Below, one piece after another: positions 15,426-23,872 of a DNA stretch of 64,000 nucleotides. The DNA is taken from positions 112,333 to 176,332 of the forward strand of contig DONT01000006.1 in NCBI GenBank assembly GCA_003513765.1, read 5' to 3'. Every line of letters begins with the position of its first letter. The first letter of the stretch is position 1. Origin of the DNA: Jeotgalicoccus sp. GTDB lineage: Bacteria > Bacillota > Bacilli > Staphylococcales > Salinicoccaceae. Below the pieces are notes generated by a model. That model saw nothing but the letters and a program-made list of their open reading frames with translations, was not told the DNA's origin and made no database searches. The position numbers and the translations under genes were made by a program.

Positions 15426-16700
15426 ATGACTAACAGAAATACAGATTTTTTTCCAAAAGAACTTCAAGATAAGTTAAGAAATCAATTTTACTTTTTAGAT
15501 GCGGATTTAAATGGTAATAAAAGAATATTTTTTGAAAATGCAGGTGGAGCGCTAAGGTTGAAAAGTGCTGTTGAAAAGTATGTGGAAGTATCAAAAATTC
15601 CAGATTCGCCTGTCAGCGATTACGATATTGCTCAGATGATTAATCAAGATATCACTGACGGTAAGAAAGATATCAGCATGTTGCTGAATGCAGAAGGTGG
15701 AGAAATTGCCATATCTTTGACTGCATCTAAAATCATCTTTGAAATGATCACGGTCGCTGCAATAAATTTACCTAAGGGTAATATAGTAACGACCTCGATA
15801 GAACATCCTTCGTCTTACGACGCTTGTGAATTCTCTTCACAGCAATATGGACACGAGTTAAGAGTAGCAAAAGCTGACAGGAGTACAGGAAGTGTGTTTT
15901 TAGAGGAGTTGCTTTCACATATTGATGATAACACAAGGATTGTTTCATTGATTCTAACATCTAATATTACCGGAGGCATGCATGATTTGGAGAAATATAC
16001 TCAAGCTATTCATGAGAAAAATAGTGAAGCAATCATTATAGTGGATGCTGTTCAAGGAGCACCTCATGAGCTGATTGATTTGAGTAAATGTCATGTAGAT
16101 GGAATAAATATCGCACCTTACAAAATGTTTGGATTGCGAGGTGTAGGATTTGCTTGGTTGTCAAACAGACTTGCTCGCATGCCACATCATAGATTACTTG
16201 CAACGGCAGAAACAAACTGGGATTTAGGAAGTGCTACACCGGCTCATTATGCTTCATTCTCTAAAATTGTAGATTATATCTGTGAAATTGGAATGTATTA
16301 TATAGGAGAAACTGATAGAAGAACTTTAATAGAAGAAGGTATGAACAGAATTAAACTGCAGGAACAGGCAATACTGAACAGATTGCTTAACGGTTCAGAA
16401 ACAATACAGGGTACAAAACAACTAAACAATGTAATGATTCATTTCGAAAAAGAAAATGGTATTGACCAGGATTTAATACTGGCGATGACTTTCAGTAATA
16501 TTTCAAATAACAAAGCTGTTGAAGTATATAAAGAGAACAGTATACAAGTCTTTGCTAGAGAGGCAAGTAGTCATTATTCAAAACGTATTCTTGAATCAGT
16601 AGGGTTGGATTCATTGGTCAGGGTGTCTCCAATACATGTTCATAATTCAGAAGATGTAGATGAGTTTTTAAGAGTAACGAAAATAATAAATAATATGTAA
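15426..16700 (+). CDS. Aminotransferase class V-fold PLP enzyme (cysteine desulfurase / selenocysteine lyase-like)
   Basis: The 424-residue protein has the class V features: FFENAGGALRL near the N-terminus, TSIEHPSS, VDAVQGAPHELIDL and the lysine loop NIAPYKMFGLRGVGFAW. SufS-type IscU partners are absent, so a metabolic lyase or aminotransferase is more likely than Fe-S assembly. It follows the symporter by 17 bases with AAGGGGGA as ribosome binding site, and shares the AT-rich character and probable LysR control of the island. Together with the opposite-strand aminotransferase and RidA it suggests two PLP steps acting on one imported compound. Confidence 0.85.
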   Translation: MTNRNTDFFPKELQDKLRNQFYFLDADLNGNKRIFFENAGGALRLKSAVEKYVEVSKIPDSPVSDYDIAQMINQDITDGKKDISMLLNAEGGEIAISLTASKIIFEMITVAAINLPKGNIVTTSIEHPSSYDACEFSSQQYGHELRVAKADRSTGSVFLEELLSHIDDNTRIVSLILTSNITGGMHDLEKYTQAIHEKNSEAIIIVDAVQGAPHELIDLSKCHVDGINIAPYKMFGLRGVGFAWLSNRLARMPHHRLLATAETNWDLGSATPAHYASFSKIVDYICEIGMYYIGETDRRTLIEEGMNRIKLQEQAILNRLLNGSETIQGTKQLNNVMIHFEKENGIDQDLILAMTFSNISNNKAVEVYKENSIQVFAREASSHYSKRILESVGLDSLVRVSPIHVHNSEDVDEFLRVTKIINNM

Positions 16701-16756
16701 TACAAAAGAAATTTGAATCTGATTTCTTGTTCAGATTACTTTAATATCTTACATAA

Positions 16757-16797
16757 AAACAGTAATTGCTATCATTTTTGGTGATTACTGTTTTTAA
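16757..16797 (+). terminator. Terminator after the class V aminotransferase gene
   Basis: AAACAGTAATT and GATTACTGTTT arms followed by TT and AATTT. It closes the LysR-linked unit. Confidence 0.8.
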
Positions 16798-16806
16798 TTT
16801 AAGCGA

Positions 16807-16830
16807 GTTAAAGTAATAAATCCCGGGTAT
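16807..16830 (+). promoter_or_regulatory. Sigma-B-like promoter of the acidic lipoprotein gene
   Basis: GTTAAA and GGGTAT are separated by 12 bases, close to the sigma-B consensus, and the GGGTAT box lies 38 bases before the lipoprotein ATG. Confidence 0.65.
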
Positions 16831-16867
16831 ATACATATTAATTCAGAAATTAGGAGTGATCGGACTT

Positions 16868-17056
16868 ATGAAGAAATTCGCAGTTGTTTCAACAATGCTC
16901 GCAGTACTCGCACTTGCGGCATGCGGCGAGGATACAGAAGATGAAGACACAGGCGTTGAAGAAACGGGCGTCGAAGAGTCTGATATGGAAGACGATATGC
17001 TCGACGATTCCGACGACGATGATGAAGAAGACAGCGAAATTGAAGATGATGATTAA
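16868..17056 (+). CDS. Small acidic lipoprotein (paralogue of the 11168 gene)
   Basis: From ATG 16868, 62 residues encode MKKFAVVSTMLAVLALAACG (lipobox LAAC) and then a tail made almost only of aspartate and glutamate, with two runs of GVEE and DDDDEED near the end. The GTG at 16856 lies inside the ribosome binding site, so 16868 is preferred. The signal-peptide part matches the 11168 gene in protein and DNA, while the tails diverge in composition (Asp/Glu here, Thr/Glu there). A sigma-B-like promoter suggests stress induction. Role unknown; a cation-binding or spacer function is conjecture. Confidence 0.8.
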   Translation: MKKFAVVSTMLAVLALAACGEDTEDEDTGVEETGVEESDMEDDMLDDSDDDDEEDSEIEDDD

Positions 17057-17067
17057 TAATTGATTAG

Positions 17068-17093
17068 GTGCTGCCGGGTTCGGCGGCATTTTT
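17068..17093 (+). terminator. Terminator after the acidic lipoprotein
   Basis: GTGCTGCCG-GGTT-CGGCGGCAT followed by TTTTAAT. Confidence 0.75.
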
Positions 17094-17193
17094 AATCAGA
17101 ATGACTTTTTTGTGACTTTCAATGTTCCAGCAAATAATTTTAAGCGTTTTCATTTATAATGGACGGGAGTTAAAAAATATAGAGGTGAAGATT

Positions 17194-18585
17194 TTGTCTC
17201 AGACAATTATGAAAGCAGAGACACCTAATAAGGTTATACTGGGTATCATTTTATCCATCCTAACCTATTGGCTGTTTGCCCAGGCATTCTTAAACATTGC
17301 ACCTGAAGTTCAGGCAACCTACAGCACGACGAGCAGCAGTATTATTAACCTGTCCGTCAGTTTAACATCGCTGATTACTGGAATTTTCATGGTCGCAGCA
17401 GGAAACATCGCAGATAAAATTGGCTATACGAAAATTACTTATATCGGAATTTTCCTAAGTATTATCGGTTCAATTATTATTATTCTGCCATTCCATACAT
17501 CATTCTTAATTATTGGACGTATTATCCAGGGGTTCTCGGCAGCGATGATTATGCCGGCAACTATTTCAATTTTTAATAACATATTTGAAGGTGAACAGCG
17601 CCGTAAAGCACTCAGTTACTGGTCACTCGGTGCGTTCGGCGGTACCGGTCTGGCGTCGCTCTTCGCAGGAACGATGGCAACGTTCATTGCCTGGCAGTGG
17701 ATTTTTATCGTGTCGATTGTGCTGTCGGTTATCGCTTTATTTTTACTGAAAAATATTAAAGACGTACACGATAAAAACCGGGGGCCGATTGAATTCGACT
17801 TCGCAGGCTTATCTATTTTCGTTGTGATGATCGGTGCAATCAGTATTTTTATTACGCAGGGAGAGGTGCTCGGCTGGGGCAGTCTCACATCGATTCTGCT
17901 GATTGCGGTCTTCGTTATCGGACTGATTGTCTTTGTTATTGTAGAACAGCGCAAACATGCGCCGTTTCTCGACTTAACTTTGTTCTCGAACAAAGCGTTT
18001 TTAGGCACTGTCGTGACGAACTTTCTTCTAAATACAGCGGTCGGTTCGCTGGCATTATTCAATATTTATACGCAGCAGGGTCTTGGTATGACTGCATTTT
18101 CTGCGGGTCTTATAACAATCCCTTATATTTTAACGATGCTCTTGGCAATTAGAGTTGGTGAGAAAAGTATCGGTAAACTGGGACCGAAACCTGCACTTGT
18201 GTCTGCACCCTTACTCTTAGCTGCCGGATTAATTATGCTGTCTCTGACATTCCTTGGCAGTACTGCCTATATTGTTTCCAGCCTGATCGGTTTCGGATTT
18301 TTCGGTATCGGTATTGGTCTGTTTGCGACGCCGGCGCTGGATACGGCTGTGTCAACGACGCCGAAAAACAAAGTCGGCGTTGCGTCTGCGATTTTCAAAA
18401 TGGCATCGACGCTCGGCGGGGCCTTCGGTATTGCGATTATCGTCGCAGTTTACTCGGCAATGTCGAACACCGTTTCAGTGGCAGCAGCAGGAAGCACGGC
18501 GTTTATCGTTAACGTTGTTCTATTAATAGCTGCATTCGTCTTTGCACTTATTGTCATTCCGAAAGTCAGTGTAAAAGACAAGTAG
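17194..18585 (+). CDS. MFS multidrug efflux transporter, DHA2 type (SdrM/QacA-like)
   Basis: The best start is TTG 17194, preceded by GAGGTGA; the frame is open to 17122 without a start signal. The 463-residue protein has about 12-14 membrane helices. Family motifs include GNIADKIGYTKI between helices 2 and 3 (motif A), GRIIQGFSAAMIMPATISI and LGAFGGTGLASLFAG (motif C region). DHA2 drug/proton antiporters export cationic or lipophilic drugs, and staphylococcal SdrM is a comparable protein. No regulator gene is adjacent, and the substrate cannot be assigned. Confidence 0.88.
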   Translation: MSQTIMKAETPNKVILGIILSILTYWLFAQAFLNIAPEVQATYSTTSSSIINLSVSLTSLITGIFMVAAGNIADKIGYTKITYIGIFLSIIGSIIIILPFHTSFLIIGRIIQGFSAAMIMPATISIFNNIFEGEQRRKALSYWSLGAFGGTGLASLFAGTMATFIAWQWIFIVSIVLSVIALFLLKNIKDVHDKNRGPIEFDFAGLSIFVVMIGAISIFITQGEVLGWGSLTSILLIAVFVIGLIVFVIVEQRKHAPFLDLTLFSNKAFLGTVVTNFLLNTAVGSLALFNIYTQQGLGMTAFSAGLITIPYILTMLLAIRVGEKSIGKLGPKPALVSAPLLLAAGLIMLSLTFLGSTAYIVSSLIGFGFFGIGIGLFATPALDTAVSTTPKNKVGVASAIFKMASTLGGAFGIAIIVAVYSAMSNTVSVAAAGSTAFIVNVVLLIAAFVFALIVIPKVSVKDK

Positions 18586-18663
18586 CGTGAAGCGGAACTT
18601 TTTATGAGGGCTAAAAGTTGTGATAGCATTGAGGAAATAAATTGATGCGGGAGCGAATGAGTA

Positions 18664-19482
18664 ATGAAAATTGGAGTTATTTCAGATTTGCATATCGATC
18701 GCTACAATAGCGAGACGCTGAAGCAGAAAGATTTTTCTCTTACGCTTGCAAATGAAGTGTCGAGAGAGGCGCTCGACATGCTGCTGATTGCCGGCGACAT
18801 TTCAAACGACCACGTCCGTTCGTACCGCTTTATGCAGGAACTCGAGCAGATGACCGGTGTGACAATTTATTTCGTGCCGGGCAACCATGACTTTTGGAAC
18901 TTCAGCGGGGATCAGAAAAGTACCCGGGAAATATATGATTTTTTTAAAGACACGAAATATTTTAAAGAAGGTTCGCCTATTGATTTGGGTAATGACTGGG
19001 CGCTGGTGATGAATCCAGCCTGGTACGATTACACGTATGCGAATGAAAAATTTTCTCTGGAACGTTTAAGCCGGCGTGAATACTACGGCGGTACCTGGCA
19101 GGATAAAGTGAAAATCAACTGGGGCATGACGGATCCGGAAGTGTCTGAAATAATGGCGGCACGCGCCGCGACCGATTTGGAAGCAGTGCGCGATAAGAAA
19201 ATTATTCTGATGACACACGTCGCGACGCATAAAGCATTCAGGGTGCCGATGCCGAACCGTCTGTTCGATTACTATAATGCCTTCATCGGCACATCGGACT
19301 TCGACCAGTTTTATGAAGACTACGATATCCGCTACAGTATTATGGGACACATTCATTTTAGACATCAGGTAAGTGAAGGCGGTACGGATTATCTCTGTGC
19401 ATGTCTCGGTTATAAACGCGAGTGGCGTACGAAAGATATCGTGCATGAAATGCGCGATGCGCTGCAGGTTATAGAAATTTAA
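18664..19482 (+). CDS. Calcineurin-like metallophosphoesterase
   Basis: This 272-residue cytoplasmic protein shows the complete metallophosphoesterase series: D8-x-H10 in ISDLHID, AGDIS, PGNHDFW, MTHVATH and MGHIHFRH. The family hydrolyses phosphomonoesters or diesters with two metal ions, and the physiological substrate is unknown. The gene stands alone between the MFS gene and a short terminator, 78 bases after the MFS stop. A CACACGT-type regulatory feature was not seen. Confidence 0.9.
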   Translation: MKIGVISDLHIDRYNSETLKQKDFSLTLANEVSREALDMLLIAGDISNDHVRSYRFMQELEQMTGVTIYFVPGNHDFWNFSGDQKSTREIYDFFKDTKYFKEGSPIDLGNDWALVMNPAWYDYTYANEKFSLERLSRREYYGGTWQDKVKINWGMTDPEVSEIMAARAATDLEAVRDKKIILMTHVATHKAFRVPMPNRLFDYYNAFIGTSDFDQFYEDYDIRYSIMGHIHFRHQVSEGGTDYLCACLGYKREWRTKDIVHEMRDALQVIEI

Positions 19483-19490
19483 TGATGATG

Positions 19491-19513
19491 AACCGCCTTT
19501 GGGCGGTTTTTTC
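19491..19513 (+). terminator. Terminator after the phosphoesterase gene
   Basis: AACCGCC-TTTG-GGCGGTT followed by TTTTCC. Confidence 0.85.
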
Positions 19514-19633
19514 CATTTTTGTGGGAATTATTTAACATATTTCAAGAAGTTTAAATAACTTGTATGGAATAAAAATAAATCGCTGATTTTCCGTATATAT
19601 AGTATGAAGGGACTTTTAAATAAGGAGGAAATC

Positions 19634-20614
19634 ATGATTATATCGGAACGGAAAATCAGTAAAGATTTGGCGTATCACCGTGCCTTAATTTTTAGGAGCC
19701 AGCTAAACAGTGAAGATGCGAAGAAATTATCGGTGCTGGAACGCGGGTTTGCAGGAGAATGCATTTACGATGAAGTATTTGACGACGTTGGGCACGGCTC
19801 TGTTTTTGTGTTCCGCGATATTTATTTAAGTATTGAAGATAGTGTGGCACAGTACGATACACTTATCGTGAGCGATGCGGGGATTACAGTTAATGAGATT
19901 AAAAACTACTCGGGTTTTTATCGTGTGGAAAAGGAAAAATGGTTTGCCGGGAATTTTGAAGTGCCTGATGATCCGCCGTCTCAGCTGAAGCGTGCGATGA
20001 ACAAACTGCTCGGGCTTCAGTACATTCACCGGCTGAATTTCAAGATATCAGGGAAAGTTGTGTTTCCGCATATTGATTTCCGATTGAACTGCGATAATCA
20101 GGAAGTGCGGAAAAAGCTGGTGATGCGGTCGGAGCTGCGGGATTATTTAAAGCAGTTTAAAAATGATTATGCAGGACGATACGCAGAAGGTATTGTGGAT
20201 GCGATTTCGGCACATATTATCGATAATCCATATTTTGATAAAAGTGCGGATTTTGAAGCGGTGCGTAAAGGATTATATTGCGGAAACTGCGGGAGTTTTG
20301 AGGTTGAGAAATTATCATATCACTTCTTTTGTCCTTCATGCGGGTCTAAAGAAACGAAAGAATATCACATCATTCGGGCATTGAGTGATTATACTGTTTT
20401 GTTTATGAATGAAAAACTGACAAGGAAACGATTTTTGGAGTTTATCGATTATAGACTAAGCCCGCGCACGGTTGTGAGAATGCTGGGTAAATATTGTACT
20501 CGTTTCGAGATGAGTACGGCGAGCTATTATGAATTTAATTACGGTACTTATGAAGATGTGGTTGGAAACCAGGAATATATTAGAAGATATAAGAATCATC
20601 TGACTAAAATTTAG
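19634..20614 (+). CDS. NERD-domain protein with a zinc ribbon
   Basis: From ATG 19634 (GGAGG upstream) the product has 326 residues. Residues about 30-150 match the nuclease-related NERD domain: LERGFAGECIYDEVF, then AQYDTLIVSDAGITVNEIKNYSG with the D...E-x-K core. A four-cysteine ribbon follows near residues 215-240 (CGNCGSFEVEKLSYHFFCPSC in outline). A C-terminal helical part ends at the stop codon, immediately before the 41-bp repeat array. NERD proteins are predicted nucleases or DNA-processing factors, and many sit on plasmids or in defence loci. A nuclease role is likely but untested. Confidence 0.85.
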   Translation: MIISERKISKDLAYHRALIFRSQLNSEDAKKLSVLERGFAGECIYDEVFDDVGHGSVFVFRDIYLSIEDSVAQYDTLIVSDAGITVNEIKNYSGFYRVEKEKWFAGNFEVPDDPPSQLKRAMNKLLGLQYIHRLNFKISGKVVFPHIDFRLNCDNQEVRKKLVMRSELRDYLKQFKNDYAGRYAEGIVDAISAHIIDNPYFDKSADFEAVRKGLYCGNCGSFEVEKLSYHFFCPSCGSKETKEYHIIRALSDYTVLFMNEKLTRKRFLEFIDYRLSPRTVVRMLGKYCTRFEMSTASYYEFNYGTYEDVVGNQEYIRRYKNHLTKI

Positions 20615-20801
20615 ATTGCGCGCCACCGAAAAACGACGGTGACACAGAACAGGGGATTGCGCGCCACCGAAAAACGACGGTGGCACAGAACAGGGGATTG
20701 CGCGCCACCGAAAAACGACGGTGGTACAGAACAAAGGATTGCGCGCCACCGAGAAACTACGGTGGCACAGAACAAAGGATTGCGCGCCACCGAGCACGAT
20801 T
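20615..20801. repeat. Array A: 41-bp tandem repeats, four copies plus a partial fifth
   Basis: The motif ATTGCGCGCCACCG recurs at 20615, 20656, 20697, 20738 and 20779, exactly 41 bases apart. Each copy contains CACCG-N8-CGGTG, a short hairpin, then ACAGAACA. Copies differ at a few bases. The array begins at the base after the NERD stop codon and fills the convergent gap before the thioesterase terminator. Array B (31011-31195) carries the same unit on the other strand. Confidence 0.97.
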
Positions 20802-20829
20802 ATGATAAACATCCGACCTAATCCAAACA

Positions 20830-20856
20830 AAAAAACGCGCCGCCAGGCGCGTTCCC
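20830..20856. terminator. Terminator of the thioesterase gene
   Basis: AACGCGCC-GCC-AGGCGCGTT, with an A-run to its left that gives a T-run on the minus strand. Confidence 0.8.
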
Positions 20857-20865
20857 AAATCAATA

Positions 20866-21300
20866 TTATTTTTTTACTTTGATTTCTTCGTATTTGGCGT
20901 GCCATTCCGGGAAGACACGCTTGAAAATGACGGGTTGGAATTCGCCGTCGACTTTTTTAACGACGATTAGTGTTGTTGTACCGTGCGTGCAAACTTCGCC
21001 GTCGCCGTTAACGATTTCAAAACCGTAGATTGTACGGACGCCGGTGTTTTCTTCCACCCATGTACGGACGAATGCGCGGTCTCCGTACTTAAGAGATTTC
21101 GCGTATGTAATGTTGACGTTATGGACAGGTGCTAAATATCCTTCACGTTCCATTTTTAAATAATCATAGCCGATATCCTCAATCAGCTGCATGCGTCCGA
21201 GTTCCAGCCATTTAATATAGCTGCCGTGGTAAATAACTCCCATCATGTCGGTATCTGCATATAATATTTGTATTTCTTTTTCTGCTGTAAAAACGCTCAT
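20866..21300 (-). CDS. Acyl-CoA thioesterase, 4-hydroxybenzoyl-CoA thioesterase (YbgC-like) family
   Basis: The 144-residue hotdog-fold protein carries YADTDMMGVIYHGSYIKWLELGR, which holds the catalytic aspartate and the helix of the 4HBT/YbgC group. A central strand, NVNITYAKSLKYGD, is also typical. It would hydrolyse short or medium acyl-CoA thioesters in the cytoplasm. AGGAGG precedes ATG 21300. It stands alone, convergent with the NERD gene across array A. Confidence 0.88.
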   Translation of the reverse strand: MSVFTAEKEIQILYADTDMMGVIYHGSYIKWLELGRMQLIEDIGYDYLKMEREGYLAPVHNVNITYAKSLKYGDRAFVRTWVEENTGVRTIYGFEIVNGDGEVCTHGTTTLIVVKKVDGEFQPVIFKRVFPEWHAKYEEIKVKK

Positions 21301-21365
21301 GAAATTTCCTCCTAAAGATCAGTTAACGTAATTATATCACTCTCCATCGCCATTTTTTCAAAGGA

Positions 21366-21392
21366 GTTTATCGTTTTTGCCTAAAAGGGTAT
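21366..21392 (+). promoter_or_regulatory. Sigma-B-like promoter of the FAH-MOSC operon
   Basis: GTTTAT and GGGTAT are separated by 15 bases, matching sigma-B spacing, and the GGGTAT ends 40 bases before the first gene. Confidence 0.65.
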
Positions 21393-21432
21393 GATAGATA
21401 GATAAGGCAATCAGAAATGGGGCAAAATTGAC

Positions 21433-22290
21433 ATGAAATTACTGACTTTTGTAGATGAAACAAGCGGGAATTATCACCTTGGTGTGCTGACTAAAAAAGG
21501 TGTACTGGATATTTCCGAGGATTTTGAAACGCTGCAGGATGTCATGGCGAACAAAGATAAGGCAGAGGCTTTGATTGAATTTTACCTGGAAGCGGAGTAT
21601 ATCGAACTGAAAAGTATCGATGAACTTGAGCTTGGGCCGGTCGTGCCGAATCCGGAGAAGATTATTTGTGTCGGCGTGAATTATAAACGTCATGCCGAAG
21701 AGATGAAAATAGATATTCCGGACATGCCAATTATTTTTTCAAAGTTTAATAATACGCTGACTGCGCATAACAGTACGATAAAAATACCGCAGGATAAGTA
21801 TATGATTGATTACGAGGGTGAGCTTGCGATTATTATCGGTAAAGAAGGCCGTAATATCGACCGTGAAAATGCGATGGATTACATATTCGGCTATGCAAAT
21901 GCGAATGATGTATCCGAAAGAAGCTCGCAGTTTGCGACGAGCCAGTGGCTCACCGGGAAAACATATGATGGTTTCTGCCCGGTCGGTCCGTATATCGCAA
22001 CACTAGGTGAAATCGGTGAGCCGCACAAATTACGTATTAAGACGTATGTAAATGACGAGCTGCGCCAGGATTCGAATACGAATGATATGGTGTTTAAGAG
22101 CAGGGGGCTTGTCAGCCATATTTCAAAATATATGACGCTGAAACCTGGTGATATTATTTTAACGGGGACACCGGAAGGTGTGGCGTCAGGTTATAAAACA
22201 GCTGATAAACCATGGATTAAAGACGGTGACACAGTTACGGTTGAAATTGAATCGCTCGGCCGTCTGACAAATCGATTTGAAAAGGAATGA
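21433..22290 (+). CDS. Fumarylacetoacetate hydrolase family protein
   Basis: The 285-residue product has the FAH C-terminal catalytic core: ICVGVNYKRHAEEM, IDYEGELAIIIGK with the metal-binding glutamates, NDVSER, and LTGTPEGVASG. Relatives are acylpyruvate hydrolases, oxaloacetate decarboxylases or 2-hydroxyhepta-2,4-diene-1,7-dioate isomerases, and this level of detail cannot choose. The MOSC gene starts 6 bases after its stop, so the two form an operon behind a sigma-B-like promoter. The upstream ribosome binding site (GGGGC) is weak. Confidence 0.88.
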   Translation: MKLLTFVDETSGNYHLGVLTKKGVLDISEDFETLQDVMANKDKAEALIEFYLEAEYIELKSIDELELGPVVPNPEKIICVGVNYKRHAEEMKIDIPDMPIIFSKFNNTLTAHNSTIKIPQDKYMIDYEGELAIIIGKEGRNIDRENAMDYIFGYANANDVSERSSQFATSQWLTGKTYDGFCPVGPYIATLGEIGEPHKLRIKTYVNDELRQDSNTNDMVFKSRGLVSHISKYMTLKPGDIILTGTPEGVASGYKTADKPWIKDGDTVTVEIESLGRLTNRFEKE

Positions 22291-22296
22291 TGCTTG

Positions 22297-23007
22297 ATGT
22301 CGATCTACGGAAAAATTCATACACTTTACAAAGGCAGAGTGAAGACTGTCGGCAATCCTGAAGCAAAGAGTAAAATGGATCAGCAGTGGGAAACCGGCGC
22401 GTTTAAAAATGAGACAGATGAGCCTGTATTTTTATCTGAAAAAGGTCTTAAGGGCGACGAATGTGCGGATAAGAAAAATCACGGTGGGCCGGAAAAAGCA
22501 CTATTTGCGTACAGTCTCGCACATTACGATAAATGGCAGCGCGAGCTCGGCAATCCAGATATTAAAGCCGGAGGCAACGGTGAAAATATTGCGGTCATGC
22601 ATATGGATGAAACGACTGTGCACATCGGCGATATATACGAACTTGGTGAAGCAGCAATTCAAGTATCTCAGCCGCGCCGCCCGTGCTGGAAACCGGCACG
22701 CCGTCATCAGGATATCGATTTAGCGAAAAAAATTGAAGATACAGGACGCACCGGCTGGTATTTCCGCGTGCTTAAAGAAGGAAATATTCAAGCCGGCGAT
22801 ACATTTAAATTAATCGAACGACCATGCCCGGAATGGACGATTGCCCGGATGAACGAAGTGCTGTACCATAATCGTGGAAATATTGGTCTGATGGAGAATC
22901 TGCGAGATTCTGAATATACGCCGCCAAGCTGGAAATCAACACTCGATAAACTGCTTGCCGGAGAACAGGTCGATGACTCAAAACGACTCTACGGGCCAAA
23001 CATATAA
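22297..23007 (+). CDS. MOSC-domain protein (YiiM-like)
   Basis: The 236-residue product has the MOSC hallmarks: LSEKGLKGDECADKKNHGG, GGNGENIAV and the conserved cysteine in SQPRRPCWKPARRH. YiiM-type proteins bind molybdenum cofactor and reduce N-hydroxylated bases such as 6-N-hydroxylaminopurine. ATG 22297 was chosen over the overlapping TTG 22294. It is the second gene of the unit with the FAH protein and may be stress-induced through the upstream sigma-B-like promoter. Confidence 0.88.
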   Translation: MSIYGKIHTLYKGRVKTVGNPEAKSKMDQQWETGAFKNETDEPVFLSEKGLKGDECADKKNHGGPEKALFAYSLAHYDKWQRELGNPDIKAGGNGENIAVMHMDETTVHIGDIYELGEAAIQVSQPRRPCWKPARRHQDIDLAKKIEDTGRTGWYFRVLKEGNIQAGDTFKLIERPCPEWTIARMNEVLYHNRGNIGLMENLRDSEYTPPSWKSTLDKLLAGEQVDDSKRLYGPNI

Positions 23008-23011
23008 TAGC

Positions 23012-23046
23012 AAAATGAGAACGGCTGAATTCAGCCGTTCTCATTT
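23012..23046. terminator. Bidirectional terminator between MOSC and esterase genes
   Basis: AAAATGAGAACGGCTGAA / TTCAGCCGTTCTCATTTTT is a near-perfect palindrome with T-runs on both strands. Confidence 0.9.
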
Positions 23047-23807
23047 TTCGTCATCCACTTAATTGCTTTTAAGATGCCTTGATCCCAATAAGCATAATCG
23101 TGGTCTCCGGGACCCTCTTCATATTTAAATGAAACATCTTTAGATTCAAGAAACGCTTTGAACTCCACGTTATCTTCATATATAAAATCTTCGGTGCCGC
23201 ACATCATATATAACTCAGGCAGGCCTTCAATTCCAGCTTCATCAATTCCATTTTTAACAATCTTTTTAATATCTAGAGAAGTGCCGGCTGTTGTTGTAAC
23301 GTCACCGATGATACCGTACATTTTAAAATCCGGCCAGTCGTAGTTTAACAGCCGTTCGATGTCAGTCGCACTGGACATAAAGCATGCTTTGCCGAAGAGC
23401 TCAGCTTGCTCAAATGCTGTTTTAATAACTCCGAAACCGCCCATGGAATGGCCTGCTAAGAAGTTGTCCCCGCGTTCTTTTGACAAGGGAAATACCTGGT
23501 GAGCGTAGCGCCACACTTCCATAATATGATTGGCATAGCTGTGGCCGTACAGCATATTCGCATAAAAACTGTGATCACCGTCCGGTAAAATGACAGCGAT
23601 ATTATGTTCATTTGCGTAGCGTTCAACGTTCGTAAAACGTAAATATGAATTGTTGTCGCTCGATAAACCGTGAAGTATCATTACCGACGGTAAGAGGGGT
23701 GGCACAGCATTCATGTCATAATGTTCACTCTGTTCCGGCAGTATTAAATTAAAGTGATGATGCTTGCCCAGTGCTTCTGAGAAAAAGTTAATCCGCATTA
23801 AAGCCAT
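23031..23807 (-). CDS. Serine esterase of the esterase D / tributyrin esterase family (FphF-like)
   Basis: The 258-residue alpha/beta hydrolase shows VMILHGLSSDNNSY (oxyanion loop), the nucleophile elbow AGHSMGGFG, and PGDHDYAYWD holding the catalytic histidine. The overall plan and length fit staphylococcal FphF/EstA, which cleaves short acyl esters and S-formylglutathione-type thioesters. AAAGGAG precedes ATG 23807. No signal peptide is present, so it is cytoplasmic. Its last codons overlap the terminator shared with the MOSC gene. Confidence 0.88.
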   Translation of the reverse strand: MALMRINFFSEALGKHHHFNLILPEQSEHYDMNAVPPLLPSVMILHGLSSDNNSYLRFTNVERYANEHNIAVILPDGDHSFYANMLYGHSYANHIMEVWRYAHQVFPLSKERGDNFLAGHSMGGFGVIKTAFEQAELFGKACFMSSATDIERLLNYDWPDFKMYGIIGDVTTTAGTSLDIKKIVKNGIDEAGIEGLPELYMMCGTEDFIYEDNVEFKAFLESKDVSFKYEEGPGDHDYAYWDQGILKAIKWMTKNENG

Positions 23808-23837
23808 ATAATAATCTCCTTTTACAAATTAATAAAA

Positions 23838-23871
23838 AACAGCCCCGCCAAAACGGCAGGACTGAAAACAT
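23838..23871 (-). terminator. Terminator of the opuC operon
   Basis: On the minus strand CAGTCCTGCCG-TTTT-GGCGGGGCTG is followed by a T-run. Confidence 0.8.
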
Positions 23872-23872
23872 G

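Noticed and set aside
15426..16700. SufS/IscS Fe-S cluster desulfurase
   Set aside because: Class V fold is clear, but no sufU, sufB or iscU gene is adjacent and the gene sits in an amino-acid catabolic island.
20639..20821. 60-residue open frame through array A
   Set aside because: It is only the translation of the 41-bp repeats; there is no ribosome binding site, and the repeat lies between convergent genes.
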